Positions 49,809 to 59,168 of a DNA stretch of 64,000 bases are shown here, piece after piece; the first letter of the stretch is position 1, and the number at the start of each line of letters is the position of its first letter. The notes under the pieces were generated by a model. It made no database searches. It was not told the DNA's origin and saw only the letters and a program-made list of their open reading frames with translations. Where the stretch lies: NCBI GenBank assembly GCA_001045525.1, contig LDWW01000012.1, positions 1-64,000 of the forward strand. Reading direction: 5' to 3'. The DNA is from Chitinispirillum alkaliphilum (GTDB lineage Bacteria > Fibrobacterota > Chitinivibrionia > Chitinivibrionales > Chitinispirillaceae). The position numbers and the translations under genes are program-made.

Positions 49809-50687
49809 ATGGATCTGCAAATCGCCAGAGAATATCTCTTATCTGAAAAATATGATAAAATTATCACCGCTCTGAACTTTATGGCCAAAAACGGAAGCAT
49901 AAATGATCTCACACATGTTATGCTGCTTATCAAATGTGAGAACCGGACAATTCAGAAATCCGCTGTCGATACAGCGACTTCGATCATAAAGGAAAATCTG
50001 ATCGCACGGTTCAATCAAATAAGCCCTGAGATGAGAAATAAACTTGGTGCAATTATGGAGAGTCTCGATCCCAAAATAATTGAAGAAATCAGCAGAGACC
50101 TTTTCTCTAAAGATGAGCAGAGACGGTTAAGAGCGGTGCAGATCCTGGGACTGTTAAAAAAACATCCAAGCACACGTCTGCTTATGGCAAAACTGGTAAG
50201 GGACAAAGATGTAAAAATCAGGGCTACTGCGGTCAGTCTTCTGGCAAAAATGATTGGGCCTAACGATCAGGAAATTGTGCTGTCACTTCTCAACGATCCC
50301 GATAAAAGGGTGCGTGCAAACACTGTTGAAGCTCTGGAAAGTCTGGGAAACAAAAGAATGGTTCCTATACTGCTGAGATTAAGATTTGATCAGAATAACC
50401 GCACCAGGGCAAATGTGCTAAAAGCACTCTACAATCTTGGATATACAGATATTGAGCACGATATCCTGACGATGCTTGACATCTCCGATCCGCTGATGAA
50501 AGCTTCTGCATTATGGGTGATTTCCCAAATAAATATAAGATCGAAAAAGCTAGAAGATGAAACTGGCCAATACCTGCTTTATAAAAATTCAATGGTAGTG
50601 GACAATGCAAGGAAAGCCCTCGTCTCTTTTAAAACACCAAGAGCCAACGGGTATTTGCGATATCTGGATAAAATCACTATGATTTAA
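49809..50687 (+). CDS. HEAT-repeat protein cotranscribed with uvrB
   Basis: 292 residues, all helical, with repeated 30-40 residue units (DEQRRLRAVQILGLLKKH, DKDVKIRATAVSLLAKMIG, DPDKRVRANTVEALESLGN, QNNRTRANVLKALYNLGY). These read as HEAT/PBS-lyase-type repeats forming a solenoid for protein binding. No catalytic motif or signal. GGACTG lies upstream and the start is next to the uvrB stop, so coexpression is expected. A role in repair would be guilt by association only. Confidence 0.8.
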   Translation: MDLQIAREYLLSEKYDKIITALNFMAKNGSINDLTHVMLLIKCENRTIQKSAVDTATSIIKENLIARFNQISPEMRNKLGAIMESLDPKIIEEISRDLFSKDEQRRLRAVQILGLLKKHPSTRLLMAKLVRDKDVKIRATAVSLLAKMIGPNDQEIVLSLLNDPDKRVRANTVEALESLGNKRMVPILLRLRFDQNNRTRANVLKALYNLGYTDIEHDILTMLDISDPLMKASALWVISQINIRSKKLEDETGQYLLYKNSMVVDNARKALVSFKTPRANGYLRYLDKITMI

Positions 50688-50690
50688 GAG

Positions 50691-50777
50691 TGCCCGAGGC
50701 CGGAATCGAACCGGCACGGCCGTATTAAGGCCAGGGGATTTTAAGTCCCCAGTGTCTACCTATTCCACCACCCGGGC
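50691..50777 (-). tRNA. tRNA-Leu (anticodon TAA)
   Basis: On the minus strand acceptor GCCCGGG pairs with CTCGGGC. Anticodon stem GGGGA/TCCCC carries loop CTTAAAA (anticodon TAA). A long variable arm (GGCCTTAATACGGCC region) and the T-arm CCGGTTCGATTCCGG fit a class II tRNA-Leu. Discriminator A; no encoded CCA. Confidence 0.95.
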
Positions 50778-50966
50778 AGCAGATACGAATTATTGGTAGT
50801 CTATCAATATGGATTGTTTCTGGGGCAAAATCAAGAAGAAAATCCCCTTTCCACAGATTTTTTAGCAAAACAACTGTGTGACAGTAATATTTTCCCAATT
50901 TGAGAGCAGAAAAAAGGGAGAATAATAATTCTCCCTCAATCCAAGGCAACTGCGCATCAAATTAAT

Positions 50967-51272
50967 TCAATCAATCACATGCCATGTGAAATTCTTGTCT
51001 ACAAGGTTTTCCAGGGCTTTATAAAGATTAGTTTCAAGTGGATAGCCGTTGTGTTTGATTTTGTGTTTAATTTCTTCAACCATCTGAATTCTAATTTCAG
51101 GTTGAGCATTAACTTCCTCACGTAACTTCTGCATACTCAATGAAGTTTCGGAGATTTCCACATTTTCTGTGCGTACAGCCGCCGATTTTCCCGGGGCCAC
51201 TTTTTTACCGCTCTTAGCGGTTGTTCCAAATGACTGGGCCCCGTAAGCATGAGATATAGACCTTATGTCCAT
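50967..51272 (-). CDS. flgM: FlgM-like anti-sigma-28 factor
   Basis: 101 residues, unstructured in the first half. The second half (VEISETSLSMQKLREEV, then MVEEIKHKIKHNGYPLETNLYKALENLV) matches the sigma-28-binding helices of FlgM. FlgM holds FliA inactive until it is exported through the completed hook. It is separate from the flagellar operon; a possible sigma-28 promoter lies upstream at 51397-51423. Confidence 0.85.
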   Translation of the reverse strand: MDIRSISHAYGAQSFGTTAKSGKKVAPGKSAAVRTENVEISETSLSMQKLREEVNAQPEIRIQMVEEIKHKIKHNGYPLETNLYKALENLVDKNFTWHVID

Positions 51273-51396
51273 GGCTTACCTGCCTTTCTTTTCGGGAGTC
51301 TGCCTCCGTCCCTGGAAGCTTCAATCCATCCCTGGACCCCTCCCACTTTAACCTCTTCCCTGCTTAGAGAAGTAGTTTTTTTGACTCTTATTTAAT

Positions 51397-51423
51397 ATAT
51401 CGGCAGTAAGTAATGAAATCTTG
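51397..51423 (-). promoter_or_regulatory. Candidate sigma-28 promoter for flgM
   Basis: Read on the minus strand: CAAGATTT, 11 bases, GCCGATAT, against the consensus TAAAGTTT-N11-GCCGATAA. The -10 matches in seven of eight positions and the -35 only partly. It is about 125 bases upstream of the flgM start. Confidence 0.3.
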
Positions 51424-51524
51424 AGTTTTTTCAACTATTGTATACTGAGGCTCTTTTGAAGGGTGGTTGAATGATAGCCCTTCTGAAAAAACATACTCAG
51501 AAGGGCTCTATAAGCAGAAAAAGG

Positions 51525-52214
51525 TTAGAATTCTAAACCATAGCCAGCCATAATCATATAGGAGATGTTACGAATATCATCACCATCGGGTACATCAAAT
51601 GGCTGTACGAAACCGAAGTTAGCTCTGAAATCGAGAACAATTGTTCCCGGGCCAGCTTCTATATCGAAATTTATACCTGTTGCCAATCCAACATCAACTG
51701 GTCTAACTTCATCACCTATATCTTCACTGAGACCTGTCAGGAACCCAAGGTCTGCGCCGGGAGGAATATCTTCAATATTCTCTGCACGGGAGCGGAGCCT
51801 GAAGTTAAAAACCGGACCGGCATAAACACTTGGGGTAACCGGCAGATCCAGAGGTATGAGCAACTTCGCAAGGATTGGAAGTGAGAGATAGTCGCTGTAA
51901 ACTTTAAAATCGACATCATTGACTTCCCAGTATTTTCCTGATCTCAGATAGAGAAGCTCTGGCTGGATGGCGATAAAATCGGGAATGATTTCGTAGCGGG
52001 CAAAGATTCCACCTGTGAAAAAGGGGAGCATATTGGCTTCTAAATCAGTAACCGTTCCCTCAAGAGCATCCTCAAAATCCTCTACCCCATCATCCCAGAA
52101 ACTGGAGAAAGAAGCTCCACCCTTAATACCAAACATCGTCTGACTGTAAGTGGCGGTTGCTGCAAAAACCAGCAACAGAACCGAAACGACCATTTTTTTG
52201 GAAAATCCTGACAT
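51525..52214 (-). CDS. Outer-membrane beta-barrel protein (PorT/OmpW-like size)
   Basis: The start at ATG 52214 follows AAGGAGG. 229 residues. A signal peptide (1-24, ending TATYSQ) is followed by alternating amphipathic strands from MFGIKGGASFSSFWDD to the terminal YMIMAGYGLEF, with a C-terminal Phe as in barrels inserted by BamA. LSLPILAKLLIPLDLPVTPSVYAGPVFNFRL is the typical 'outer membrane protein beta-barrel' (PorT-like) pattern. An extracellular/periplasmic acidic insert (DDGVEDFEDALEG) follows strand one. Function unknown. Confidence 0.85.
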   Translation of the reverse strand: MSGFSKKMVVSVLLLVFAATATYSQTMFGIKGGASFSSFWDDGVEDFEDALEGTVTDLEANMLPFFTGGIFARYEIIPDFIAIQPELLYLRSGKYWEVNDVDFKVYSDYLSLPILAKLLIPLDLPVTPSVYAGPVFNFRLRSRAENIEDIPPGADLGFLTGLSEDIGDEVRPVDVGLATGINFDIEAGPGTIVLDFRANFGFVQPFDVPDGDDIRNISYMIMAGYGLEF

Positions 52215-52413
52215 AACGCCTCCTTTAGAATTTGGATTGGTTTTTACTACTCCGGGCAACTATGATTTTGCTCTCAAGGTCCGGATGTTTTCTCATGATA
52301 AGTAGGGGCAAATACTAAGCCAAATAGATGGATAGTACATTTCCAAAATGAGAGCTTTCTGGAGAAGATTTGTGTGCAAACTAAACTGGTGTTACCCATT
52401 TCTCTCACCCTTA

Positions 52414-53868
52414 TTACCCCTTTACATTCCCAATCGGGGAAAATCTGGCAACAGGTCTGCTTATTCCCACCTGTGTGGCGGCAGAAATCACTTCCTCTAT
52501 GTCTTTATAAGCACCCCCGGCCTCCTCAGAAAATCCGGAGAAAGAACCGGTTCTGATGTAAATACCACGATCCAACATCCGCTGATGAACATCTCTGCCG
52601 GAAAATGTCTTCCTGGCCAGCCTTCTGCTCATGACCCTGCCACTGCCATGAGTGGTGGAGAAAAAAGTTTCTGAGCCACTTCCCATACCTGTAAGAAGGT
52701 AAGAGCCGGTTTCCATGCTGCCGCCAATTATAACTGGCTGACCCGTCTTGAGATATTTTGAACTCAACCCCTCCATTCCAGGACCAAACGCCCGGGTAGA
52801 ACCTTTCCTGTGGACAAGAACCCTCTTCCTCTCGCCATCAAACTCATGTTCCTCTATTTTCGCAATGTTGTGGGAAACATCATACACCTGATGCATCGCG
52901 GCTGCTGTTTTTTTACCGAAAATGTCGGAAAAAACCTCCCGCACCCTGTGAGCGATAATCTGTCTGTTTGCAAATGCCATATTGGCTGCGCAATTCATGG
53001 CTGAATAATATGAGCTGCCCTCCGGGGATGAAAAAGGGGCACAGGCCAAATCCCTGTCCGGAATTTTTATACCATACTTTGAACCCATAATTCTTGAAAA
53101 ACTCTGCATATAGTCAGCCGCAACCTGATGCCCAAAACCTCTGCTCCCACAATGAAACATAATCGCGACCTGATACGGTCTGGTTATACCCATCTCCTCT
53201 GCAAGCTCAGTGTTCATAACCTCTTCCGGATAAACAACCTGAACCTCCAAATAGTGATTGCCAGATCCAAGTGTCCCCAGCTGCCTTATACCTCTCTCTG
53301 TGGCCCTGAGCGAAACACTTCCCGGATCGGCCCCCTCAATCCTGCCCCACTGCTCTGTTCTCTCCAAGTCCTCCTGCCACCCATATCCCCTCTCAACACA
53401 CCAGTGAGCCCCTTCAACCATCACACGCTCAAACTCAGCTCTGCTCAACCCCTCTAACCCCCTTCCACCCACCCCCGATGGCACCGCTCTGTAAAGAGCA
53501 TCTACCAGTTTCTCAAGGTGAGGTTTTACATCTGAAAGGGTCAGCTCCGTAACCAACAGCCGCATACCGCAGTTTATGTCAAAACCGATTCCTCCGGGGG
53601 AAATTACCCCTTTCTCAAGATCCATCGCCGCAACCCCCCCGACCGGAAACCCGTATCCTGAATGCCCGTCCGGCATACAATAAACATGTTTCACGACACC
53701 GGGAAGAGTAGCCACATTGCTGATCTGTTCAAAAACCGCCTCGTCCATTGAATTTATCAGCTTCTCTGTGGCAACAATGCGCGCCGGAACCAACATACCG
53801 GGTTTATACTCCCTTGGAAGTTCCCACAGAGATGGGGAAAGCTGTTGTAACAATTCTGGTTTACTCAT
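52414..53868 (-). CDS. rtcB: RNA-splicing ligase RtcB
   Basis: 484 residues with all RtcB signatures: MPDGHSGYGFPVGGVAAMD, SPGGIGFDINCGMRLL (metal Cys), GTLGSGNHYLEVQ, MFHCGSRGFGHQVAADY, VYDVSHNIAKIEEH, HRKGSTRAFGPG and THGSGRVMSRR near the guanylylated His. It joins 2',3'-cyclic-phosphate and 5'-OH RNA ends with GTP and Mn. It is the last gene of a minus-strand run with BON and erythromycin-esterase genes; no archease gene is adjacent. Confidence 0.97.
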   Translation of the reverse strand: MSKPELLQQLSPSLWELPREYKPGMLVPARIVATEKLINSMDEAVFEQISNVATLPGVVKHVYCMPDGHSGYGFPVGGVAAMDLEKGVISPGGIGFDINCGMRLLVTELTLSDVKPHLEKLVDALYRAVPSGVGGRGLEGLSRAEFERVMVEGAHWCVERGYGWQEDLERTEQWGRIEGADPGSVSLRATERGIRQLGTLGSGNHYLEVQVVYPEEVMNTELAEEMGITRPYQVAIMFHCGSRGFGHQVAADYMQSFSRIMGSKYGIKIPDRDLACAPFSSPEGSSYYSAMNCAANMAFANRQIIAHRVREVFSDIFGKKTAAAMHQVYDVSHNIAKIEEHEFDGERKRVLVHRKGSTRAFGPGMEGLSSKYLKTGQPVIIGGSMETGSYLLTGMGSGSETFFSTTHGSGRVMSRRLARKTFSGRDVHQRMLDRGIYIRTGSFSGFSEEAGGAYKDIEEVISAATQVGISRPVARFSPIGNVKG

Positions 53869-53960
53869 CTGGTTTCATTCTCCCGAATGGGGTAAGAGGT
53901 TGTAAAACAGTTTTTTAGGCCTGTTTGCATAAAGATGGTGATTAACTCTTGAATCCCGGA

Positions 53961-55286
53961 TCAGAGTCCTGTGTTGTAGGTCTCCGGAATATCCCCTGTT
54001 TTCCAGAATGTTCCCGGGTCGATTGGTTCCAGAGCACGGGTTTTATCAAAATGCAACAGAGCATCAAACTGTCCCGAAAGTGTGACTCGGTGGTAGTTTT
54101 CCAAACCTTCAGACTGCGGATTGTAAATAACTCCGGTGTTGCGCTGAAGGAACTGTTCTGAGAGAAGAGCGGGGGGAAGCATCGAAAGATCTAAATAGAA
54201 TGAACCGATATCACTTTTATGGAAGCTGTATTCCATGCTCTTTGAAATTGCCTGTTTCAGATTCCTTCTCCCAACTGTCCCCCCCCATCCTCCTGCTGCA
54301 CTGATTGTGCCTTCGAAGGTTGTAAGCCCAAGAAGAAAAATGTTGTTTTTTCCATACCTCTCCCGCATAAGTTGTCCCAGACTTAGCTCTCCCCGATCGG
54401 TTGACTCTGTCGCTCTGGCATCACCGATATGGGCATTATGTGCCCAGACAATTATTTTCCCTTCTCCAAAACGACTTAAGTGATCGCTGAGAAACTCCAG
54501 TGTATCGGCCATGTGCCGCTCCCTTATATTCCAGCTCTCCGTCTGATCCAAAAACATACTCCTGTAATACTCTTCTGCACTACGGGTCAGACGGGCATTC
54601 TGCTCTGCATAGAACTGCTCCTCCCGTGCAATAAAACCGCCGCCCTTTATATACTCCATCCCTCTTTCTCTCAATTCAACCAGCTGTAAAACAGCCTCAC
54701 TGATACACTCTTCCCCTATGTAGCTCATTGCTGCGGCATATGAGTCCTCTTCTCTTCTGTAGCGAAAAAAACACTCGTACCGTTTCCGTGCAAGCTCTGC
54801 AGCCTGAGGGTCTACCCGCTCGAGGTAGGAGATGACCGCATTTATGGAAGAGTACATACCATAGAGGTCCAGCCCATAAAACCCAACCGCTTCCCGCGGA
54901 TCTCTGATTCTGTTTGTATCCCTCAGAAACCCGAGGAAATTCAACATATCAGCATTCCTCCACATCCACAAAGGAAAACGCAGGAAATCCTGCATCGACT
55001 CCACCACGCTCTCATCGGAGCCCATTGAACGGATATACCTGTTTACCCTGTATGTCTCGGGCCAGTCCGACTCCACGGCAACAGCACTAAACCCCTTCTC
55101 CGCTATCAGACGGGCCGATATTTCTGCCCTGGCACGGTAAAACTCATGAGTACCATGGGTAGATTCGCCCAGCAGCACAAAGCGACTATCCCCTATTGCC
55201 TCAATCAGAGGGTCATAGTCCTGACTGCAGCCTGTCAGCATATACCCCTCCATAGAGGCCGCATCAATCAAGGCATCCTGATTCAT
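53961..55286 (-). CDS. Erythromycin esterase family protein
   Basis: ATG 55286 follows GGAG. The product (441 residues) has the family's active-site strings: FVLLGESTHGTHEFYRARAEISARLI, AVAVESDWPETYRVNRYI, GFYGLDLYGMYSSINAVISYL, and KIIVWAHNAHIGDARATE with the catalytic His. Members include EreA/B macrolide esterases and succinoglycan-biosynthesis proteins; most chromosomal ones have unknown substrates. The setting with RtcB/BON/DUF2267 suggests a stress gene set rather than drug resistance. Confidence 0.9.
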   Translation of the reverse strand: MNQDALIDAASMEGYMLTGCSQDYDPLIEAIGDSRFVLLGESTHGTHEFYRARAEISARLIAEKGFSAVAVESDWPETYRVNRYIRSMGSDESVVESMQDFLRFPLWMWRNADMLNFLGFLRDTNRIRDPREAVGFYGLDLYGMYSSINAVISYLERVDPQAAELARKRYECFFRYRREEDSYAAAMSYIGEECISEAVLQLVELRERGMEYIKGGGFIAREEQFYAEQNARLTRSAEEYYRSMFLDQTESWNIRERHMADTLEFLSDHLSRFGEGKIIVWAHNAHIGDARATESTDRGELSLGQLMRERYGKNNIFLLGLTTFEGTISAAGGWGGTVGRRNLKQAISKSMEYSFHKSDIGSFYLDLSMLPPALLSEQFLQRNTGVIYNPQSEGLENYHRVTLSGQFDALLHFDKTRALEPIDPGTFWKTGDIPETYNTGL

Positions 55287-55317
55287 AATGTTCTCCAAAA
55301 ATTTGTTTTGTTTTCCC

Positions 55318-55956
55318 TCAGGTAATTACCAGTTCGTTTTTAACCTCAATGACCCCGCGGGTGTGCAGGGCTGCATATTCTGCTGCAAGGAATGCATTCC
55401 GATGAGGAACTCTGCCCTTCAAAACTACTCTGCCCCTGTTTACCACAACCGTAATGTTCTGCTCATCGATCTCGTCAGTAAGCTCCAAAACACGCTCTAT
55501 CTGACCGGCAATACCACGATCCTCCAAATCGTGGGTGGGGACCACCTGAAGCCTGTTCTCAACAACCACGACCTCGGATGTACCGGAGGCAAGCCGGGAG
55601 ACTCTCTGCTTTTGCCATATGGAATCAACCGTACCTCTCAGCAGCACCACCCCGTCCTCAACAGTAAATTCAACGGTTTTCTCATCAATCTCGCTGTCGC
55701 TTGCAAGAGCGAGGCTTAAAGCCTGGGCAATAAGCTCATCCTCAGACCGGGGTACTGAGATAACAAGACGGTTATCGATCCCCTTAACCCCGGGAATGCG
55801 GGATACCGCAAGCTCAGCATCTTCAAACTGAGCAAGGGAGTTAACTTCTCCCAAAAGACGAACCCTGCCGTCAGAAACCTCCGCATCAATCTGAGCATCC
55901 TCAAAGCGCATATCCCAGGAAAGCTCATCTAGAATTCTCTCTCTGAGTGGTTGCAT
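55318..55956 (-). CDS. Triple BON-domain protein (cytoplasmic form)
   Basis: 212 residues made of three BON units: residues 3-68 (DAEVSDGRVRLLGEVNSLAQ, GVKGIDNRLVI), 70-140 (EFTVEDGVVLLRGTVDSIWQ, EVVVVENRLQV) and 148-212 (TVVVNRGRVVLKGRVPHRN, GVIEVKNELVI). BON domains bind phospholipid surfaces or partners (OsmY, Kbp). No signal peptide is present, so it is probably cytoplasmic. It is 4 bases downstream of a second BON gene. Confidence 0.9.
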   Translation of the reverse strand: MQPLRERILDELSWDMRFEDAQIDAEVSDGRVRLLGEVNSLAQFEDAELAVSRIPGVKGIDNRLVISVPRSEDELIAQALSLALASDSEIDEKTVEFTVEDGVVLLRGTVDSIWQKQRVSRLASGTSEVVVVENRLQVVPTHDLEDRGIAGQIERVLELTDEIDEQNITVVVNRGRVVLKGRVPHRNAFLAAEYAALHTRGVIEVKNELVIT

Positions 55957-55960
55957 TTTT

Positions 55961-56635
55961 TCATTCCTCCTCGAAAGTTCTCACCAAAAGCCGGTTCTCT
56001 ACCCCCATCACTCCAACAATTCCCGAAACACACTCCTCAACCCTATCCCGCATTTGCCCGGACTGGACAGTTCCGGACATTGTGACCTTGCCAAAAATCA
56101 CCTTCAGGTCAAAGGAGTGGACAGGAACCTGCGGGTCATTTCCCAACTCATCCACTATCCTCTCAGCCACCGCTATATCCAACGGATCTGCAGAGGGCAC
56201 TATAACAAGAAGATTAATCACCCTTATCACCCCTTCAGTACTGCTGCTCATCTCCTCGGCTTCAACCTTCTCGTCATAAGACCTCACCACACCCCTTAGA
56301 GTTACTATTCCCTCATACACCGCCACATCCAGCCTGCTCACCATCACCGATGCACTCTTTACCAGTTTTGAAGTTAACTGTTTCCGGATCACCAGATCTG
56401 AAGGGAGATCCGCCAGGGGTTCTTCACTTACCTCCAAACCGTTCTCCAAATTCCTCACCCCCTCAACCGCCATCGCATCCTCCATCGCAGCTTTAAGCTG
56501 GCCTGATGATCCTACCCTGCCTCTGAGAATCACCAAACCCTCCCTTACCTCAACATCAACCAAAGAACCCTCAAGCCTGCTGTCCAGGAGAATATGGGAC
56601 ACAATCTCTTCCTTCAGTTTCCTGTCCTGTTCCAT
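55961..56635 (-). CDS. Triple BON-domain protein
   Basis: The longer frame overlaps the DUF2267 gene and reads unnaturally; ATG 56635, 7 bases past that gene's stop with GGTGAG nearby, gives 224 residues. Three BON units (VDVEVREGLVILRGRVGSSG; LDVAVYEGIVTLRGVVRSYD; FDLKVIFGKVTMSGTVQSGQ), each end with 'GV..V.N.L.V'. No signal peptide. Paralogue of its downstream neighbour, probably by tandem duplication and divergence. Confidence 0.88.
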   Translation of the reverse strand: MEQDRKLKEEIVSHILLDSRLEGSLVDVEVREGLVILRGRVGSSGQLKAAMEDAMAVEGVRNLENGLEVSEEPLADLPSDLVIRKQLTSKLVKSASVMVSRLDVAVYEGIVTLRGVVRSYDEKVEAEEMSSSTEGVIRVINLLVIVPSADPLDIAVAERIVDELGNDPQVPVHSFDLKVIFGKVTMSGTVQSGQMRDRVEECVSGIVGVMGVENRLLVRTFEEE

Positions 56636-56642
56636 AATCAAC

Positions 56643-57056
56643 TCACCCCATTTCCGGAGCTGTGGGTGAGAGCGGTGATCGGGGCTCCCGGCCGAAAAGC
56701 TCCCTGTACTCACCGGGCAGGTGTTCAAGGATTTTTTCAAGTGTTCCCCTGGTTATGGCATCCCTCAGAACAGAAGCCACCACACGGGCCTGATTAACCC
56801 CTGCAGAGTAGCTGAGACCTGTTCTGGACGCAACACGGTTATAGTATTCCTCAAGATTGAAACCCTCAACGTTACTTCGCTCAGAGAGATAGCCCTTAAG
56901 CTCTCCGGGGAGCTGGGCACCGAGGGCATGCACATCGGCCCCATTTAACCTCTCACCCAAAGTTGAGAGTGTTGCCTCAACGGCTAGTTTGGCCTCTTGT
57001 GCGGTTTTGAGCTTAAGTTCCCTTTTTACCCTATCTGTAAATTTCTCATAATCCAT
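56643..57056 (-). CDS. DUF2267 family protein
   Basis: 137 residues, helical: MDYEKFTDRVKRELKLKTAQEAKLAVEATLSTLGERLNG, then DVHALGAQLPGELKGYL and VLRDAITRGTLEKILEHLPGEYRELFG, the repeat signature of DUF2267. The family frequently sits with BON, phosphoribosyltransferase and erythromycin-esterase genes in stress-related clusters; function unknown. First gene of the BON/RtcB run or second after the Omp85 gene. Confidence 0.92.
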   Translation of the reverse strand: MDYEKFTDRVKRELKLKTAQEAKLAVEATLSTLGERLNGADVHALGAQLPGELKGYLSERSNVEGFNLEEYYNRVASRTGLSYSAGVNQARVVASVLRDAITRGTLEKILEHLPGEYRELFGREPRSPLSPTAPEMG

Positions 57057-57195
57057 AACTGTCCCACCTTTGGGTTTTGTTTTCGGAGCGCGCTATAACA
57101 CACAGGCAGTATTTCAAGAGTGCGAAAGATGTGCCATTGTGGAAGGTGGTAAGAAAAGCCCAGAGCATATGCCTATGATATCTGAACAAAAAAAC

Positions 57196-58983
57196 CTAAA
57201 AAGCAGGTCCCAGCGAGAAATGAAACCTTCCGCTTGAGAGCGGGAAAAGCGGAACACCATAATCGAGACGTGCCAAAGCAAACGGGAGAAACAGTATAAG
57301 GCCCGGACCGGCTGAGAACTGTAGCCCTGGGGAAAACAAATCATCAAAATCTCTCCAGACCCTGCCCGCATCCATAAAAAGTGCTCCCTGAATATTTCTC
57401 AAAAAGCTAAAGCGCAGCTCAAAAACATTTGCAACTACAGAAACCTCCCCTCCCCGTACATTTCCAAGCTCATCTACTGGCATCAGATCCTCCTCCTCAT
57501 ATCCTCTTACAGCCCAGATCCCGCGCTGACCCAATCGAAACCGTTCCTGAGGCGGAAACAGGGATGATTCATAGTCACCCCATGCAGAGCCCAGCGCACT
57601 CTGTACCCCCCAGGAGAAGGTGAGACGCTCTGTAAGGGGGAAAAAATTTCTTAAGTCAAACCTGATCCTGTAAAAGCGGTATCCCGCAGGGATAAGCCCT
57701 GCGATTTCAAGATCGGCTCTTACAACAGAGCTCAGTTCCGGGGAGATGATATTTTGACGGGTATCTCTTGAAATGGACCAACCGAGAAGATAGGTGTTAT
57801 CAAGCGGAGTCGGGGGGTAGAGAGGGGTTGGAGGGGGTTCTCTTATCCAGGCGGGAAACTCCGCCTCAAACCACCCTCTCATGGTAAAGTCCCTGAACGG
57901 AAAGACTGCTGCAGTTCTGCCGCCATAGAAATTGCCCTCTACTCCAGCCTGCTCCCTTGTTTCCCAAAATGAACGGGTATCAAGACTGAGCGGTGAATTA
58001 AAAACGCGGGGATAAAGATAACTCAGCTCAACTCCCCTCTCGACCTCAGCCCAAATCCCCCCCGTTCCCACCCTGTGTCCAAGTCCAAAAAGATTACGGT
58101 AGATCAGCTCCAGCTGAGCGTACCAACCAGTATAGGTTCCATACCCCCCACCCAGCTGGATATCAAACATATCCCGCTCACTTAATGCCAAAATTACCCC
58201 TGCATCAAGCGTGTCTCCCGGTGAGGCGGGGCTTTCAACCGGTATTATGTTGACAAACCTGAAAAGGCCGGTGTTGTAGAGACGCTCAACCGATTGGGTT
58301 ATCTTTCCGGCAGTTAGAAGATCGCCCTGTGAGAAAAGCAGCTCCCTTTGGACTACCGTTTCCCTTACACTCTGCAAACCGGTAAACTGAAACTCCCCGG
58401 CCCGAACCAAGGGTCCCTCCCGGATTGAAAATATCACGCGGGCGCCCCTGTTTTGTTTTCCCTCAGGAGGTACCATGCTATAGGTGACATTTGTGAAAAG
58501 ATGTGCTCTTTGAGTAAGGGAATCTGCAATCGTAAGGGCGCTTTGTTCTACAAGGGTGGAGTCCAGCGGATCTCCGGCCCGAAGGGGTAGCGCTGTGCGG
58601 TAGAAGCTGTCATTGAATACCTTGTTACCCCTGAAAATAACAGAATCTATGGTTGTAAGTTTCCCCTCATCTATAAACAATACAACTGTAACCATCATTG
58701 TGAGAGAATCGCGTACGATTGAGAAATCTTCAACATTCGCATCGAGAAATCCCCTGTGGCGATAGTAGGCTTCGATGGATGAGATGTCACGGGAGAGTCT
58801 GGGGATCGAAAAGGTAACTTTTCTGAAAATTCCCCTTGGCTGAAGAGTCATGGTTTCCAGAAGTTCTCCGGAGGAGATGTTTTGGTTTCCTGTGAAAATG
58901 ACCTCATCCACCACCCACTCCTGCTGTGCCCGAAGGGGAGAAAACAGAGCCCATAAAGTTATAGCAATGATTAGCGGTTTCAA
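57196..58983 (-). CDS. Omp85 family protein (BamA/TamA-like) with three POTRA domains
   Basis: 595 residues, signal peptide 1-19. POTRA-like units occur at about 22-95 (VDEVIFTGNQNISSGELLETM), 98-178 (IDSVIFRGNKVFNDSFYRTALPL) and 185-260 (AGEFQFTGLQSVRETVVQRELLF). A 16-strand barrel region follows (about 265-595) with the conserved RGYEEEDLMP near the end of the lid motif and the terminal Phe (LGPAF). Three POTRAs and length fit TamA rather than BamA (five POTRAs). It inserts or exports outer-membrane or surface proteins. Confidence 0.9.
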   Translation of the reverse strand: MKPLIIAITLWALFSPLRAQQEWVVDEVIFTGNQNISSGELLETMTLQPRGIFRKVTFSIPRLSRDISSIEAYYRHRGFLDANVEDFSIVRDSLTMMVTVVLFIDEGKLTTIDSVIFRGNKVFNDSFYRTALPLRAGDPLDSTLVEQSALTIADSLTQRAHLFTNVTYSMVPPEGKQNRGARVIFSIREGPLVRAGEFQFTGLQSVRETVVQRELLFSQGDLLTAGKITQSVERLYNTGLFRFVNIIPVESPASPGDTLDAGVILALSERDMFDIQLGGGYGTYTGWYAQLELIYRNLFGLGHRVGTGGIWAEVERGVELSYLYPRVFNSPLSLDTRSFWETREQAGVEGNFYGGRTAAVFPFRDFTMRGWFEAEFPAWIREPPPTPLYPPTPLDNTYLLGWSISRDTRQNIISPELSSVVRADLEIAGLIPAGYRFYRIRFDLRNFFPLTERLTFSWGVQSALGSAWGDYESSLFPPQERFRLGQRGIWAVRGYEEEDLMPVDELGNVRGGEVSVVANVFELRFSFLRNIQGALFMDAGRVWRDFDDLFSPGLQFSAGPGLILFLPFALARLDYGVPLFPLSSGRFHFSLGPAF

Positions 58984-59078
58984 CCCCTTAACTCCCGGCT
59001 GTTAAACAAAAGAGATCTCAGTTTGGTTTCCGAAGAAAACAGTTTGCAAGTTTCAGGCCGTTTCCTTCACTTTAACTG

Positions 59079-59094
59079 TGGCATGACAGTTGCT
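59079..59094 (+). promoter_or_regulatory. Candidate sigma-54 promoter upstream of 59169
   Basis: TGGCATG, four bases, TTGCT: one mismatch to the sigma-54 consensus, with the GG and GC separated by exactly ten bases. A start site near 59105 would give a 64-base leader. A 6-bp hairpin (AACTGT/ACAGTT, 59074-59091) overlaps it. Confidence 0.55.
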
Positions 59095-59168
59095 GCTTTA
59101 TCGGTTTAATTTGTTTGAACCGCCCATGAACGGGCAGAGAAACCATCAGAAAAAGGAGGCTCAAAATT

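Noticed and set aside
53961-55286. Macrolide resistance gene
   Set aside because: Erythromycin-esterase family membership alone does not show drug hydrolysis, and the context is a stress-type gene set.
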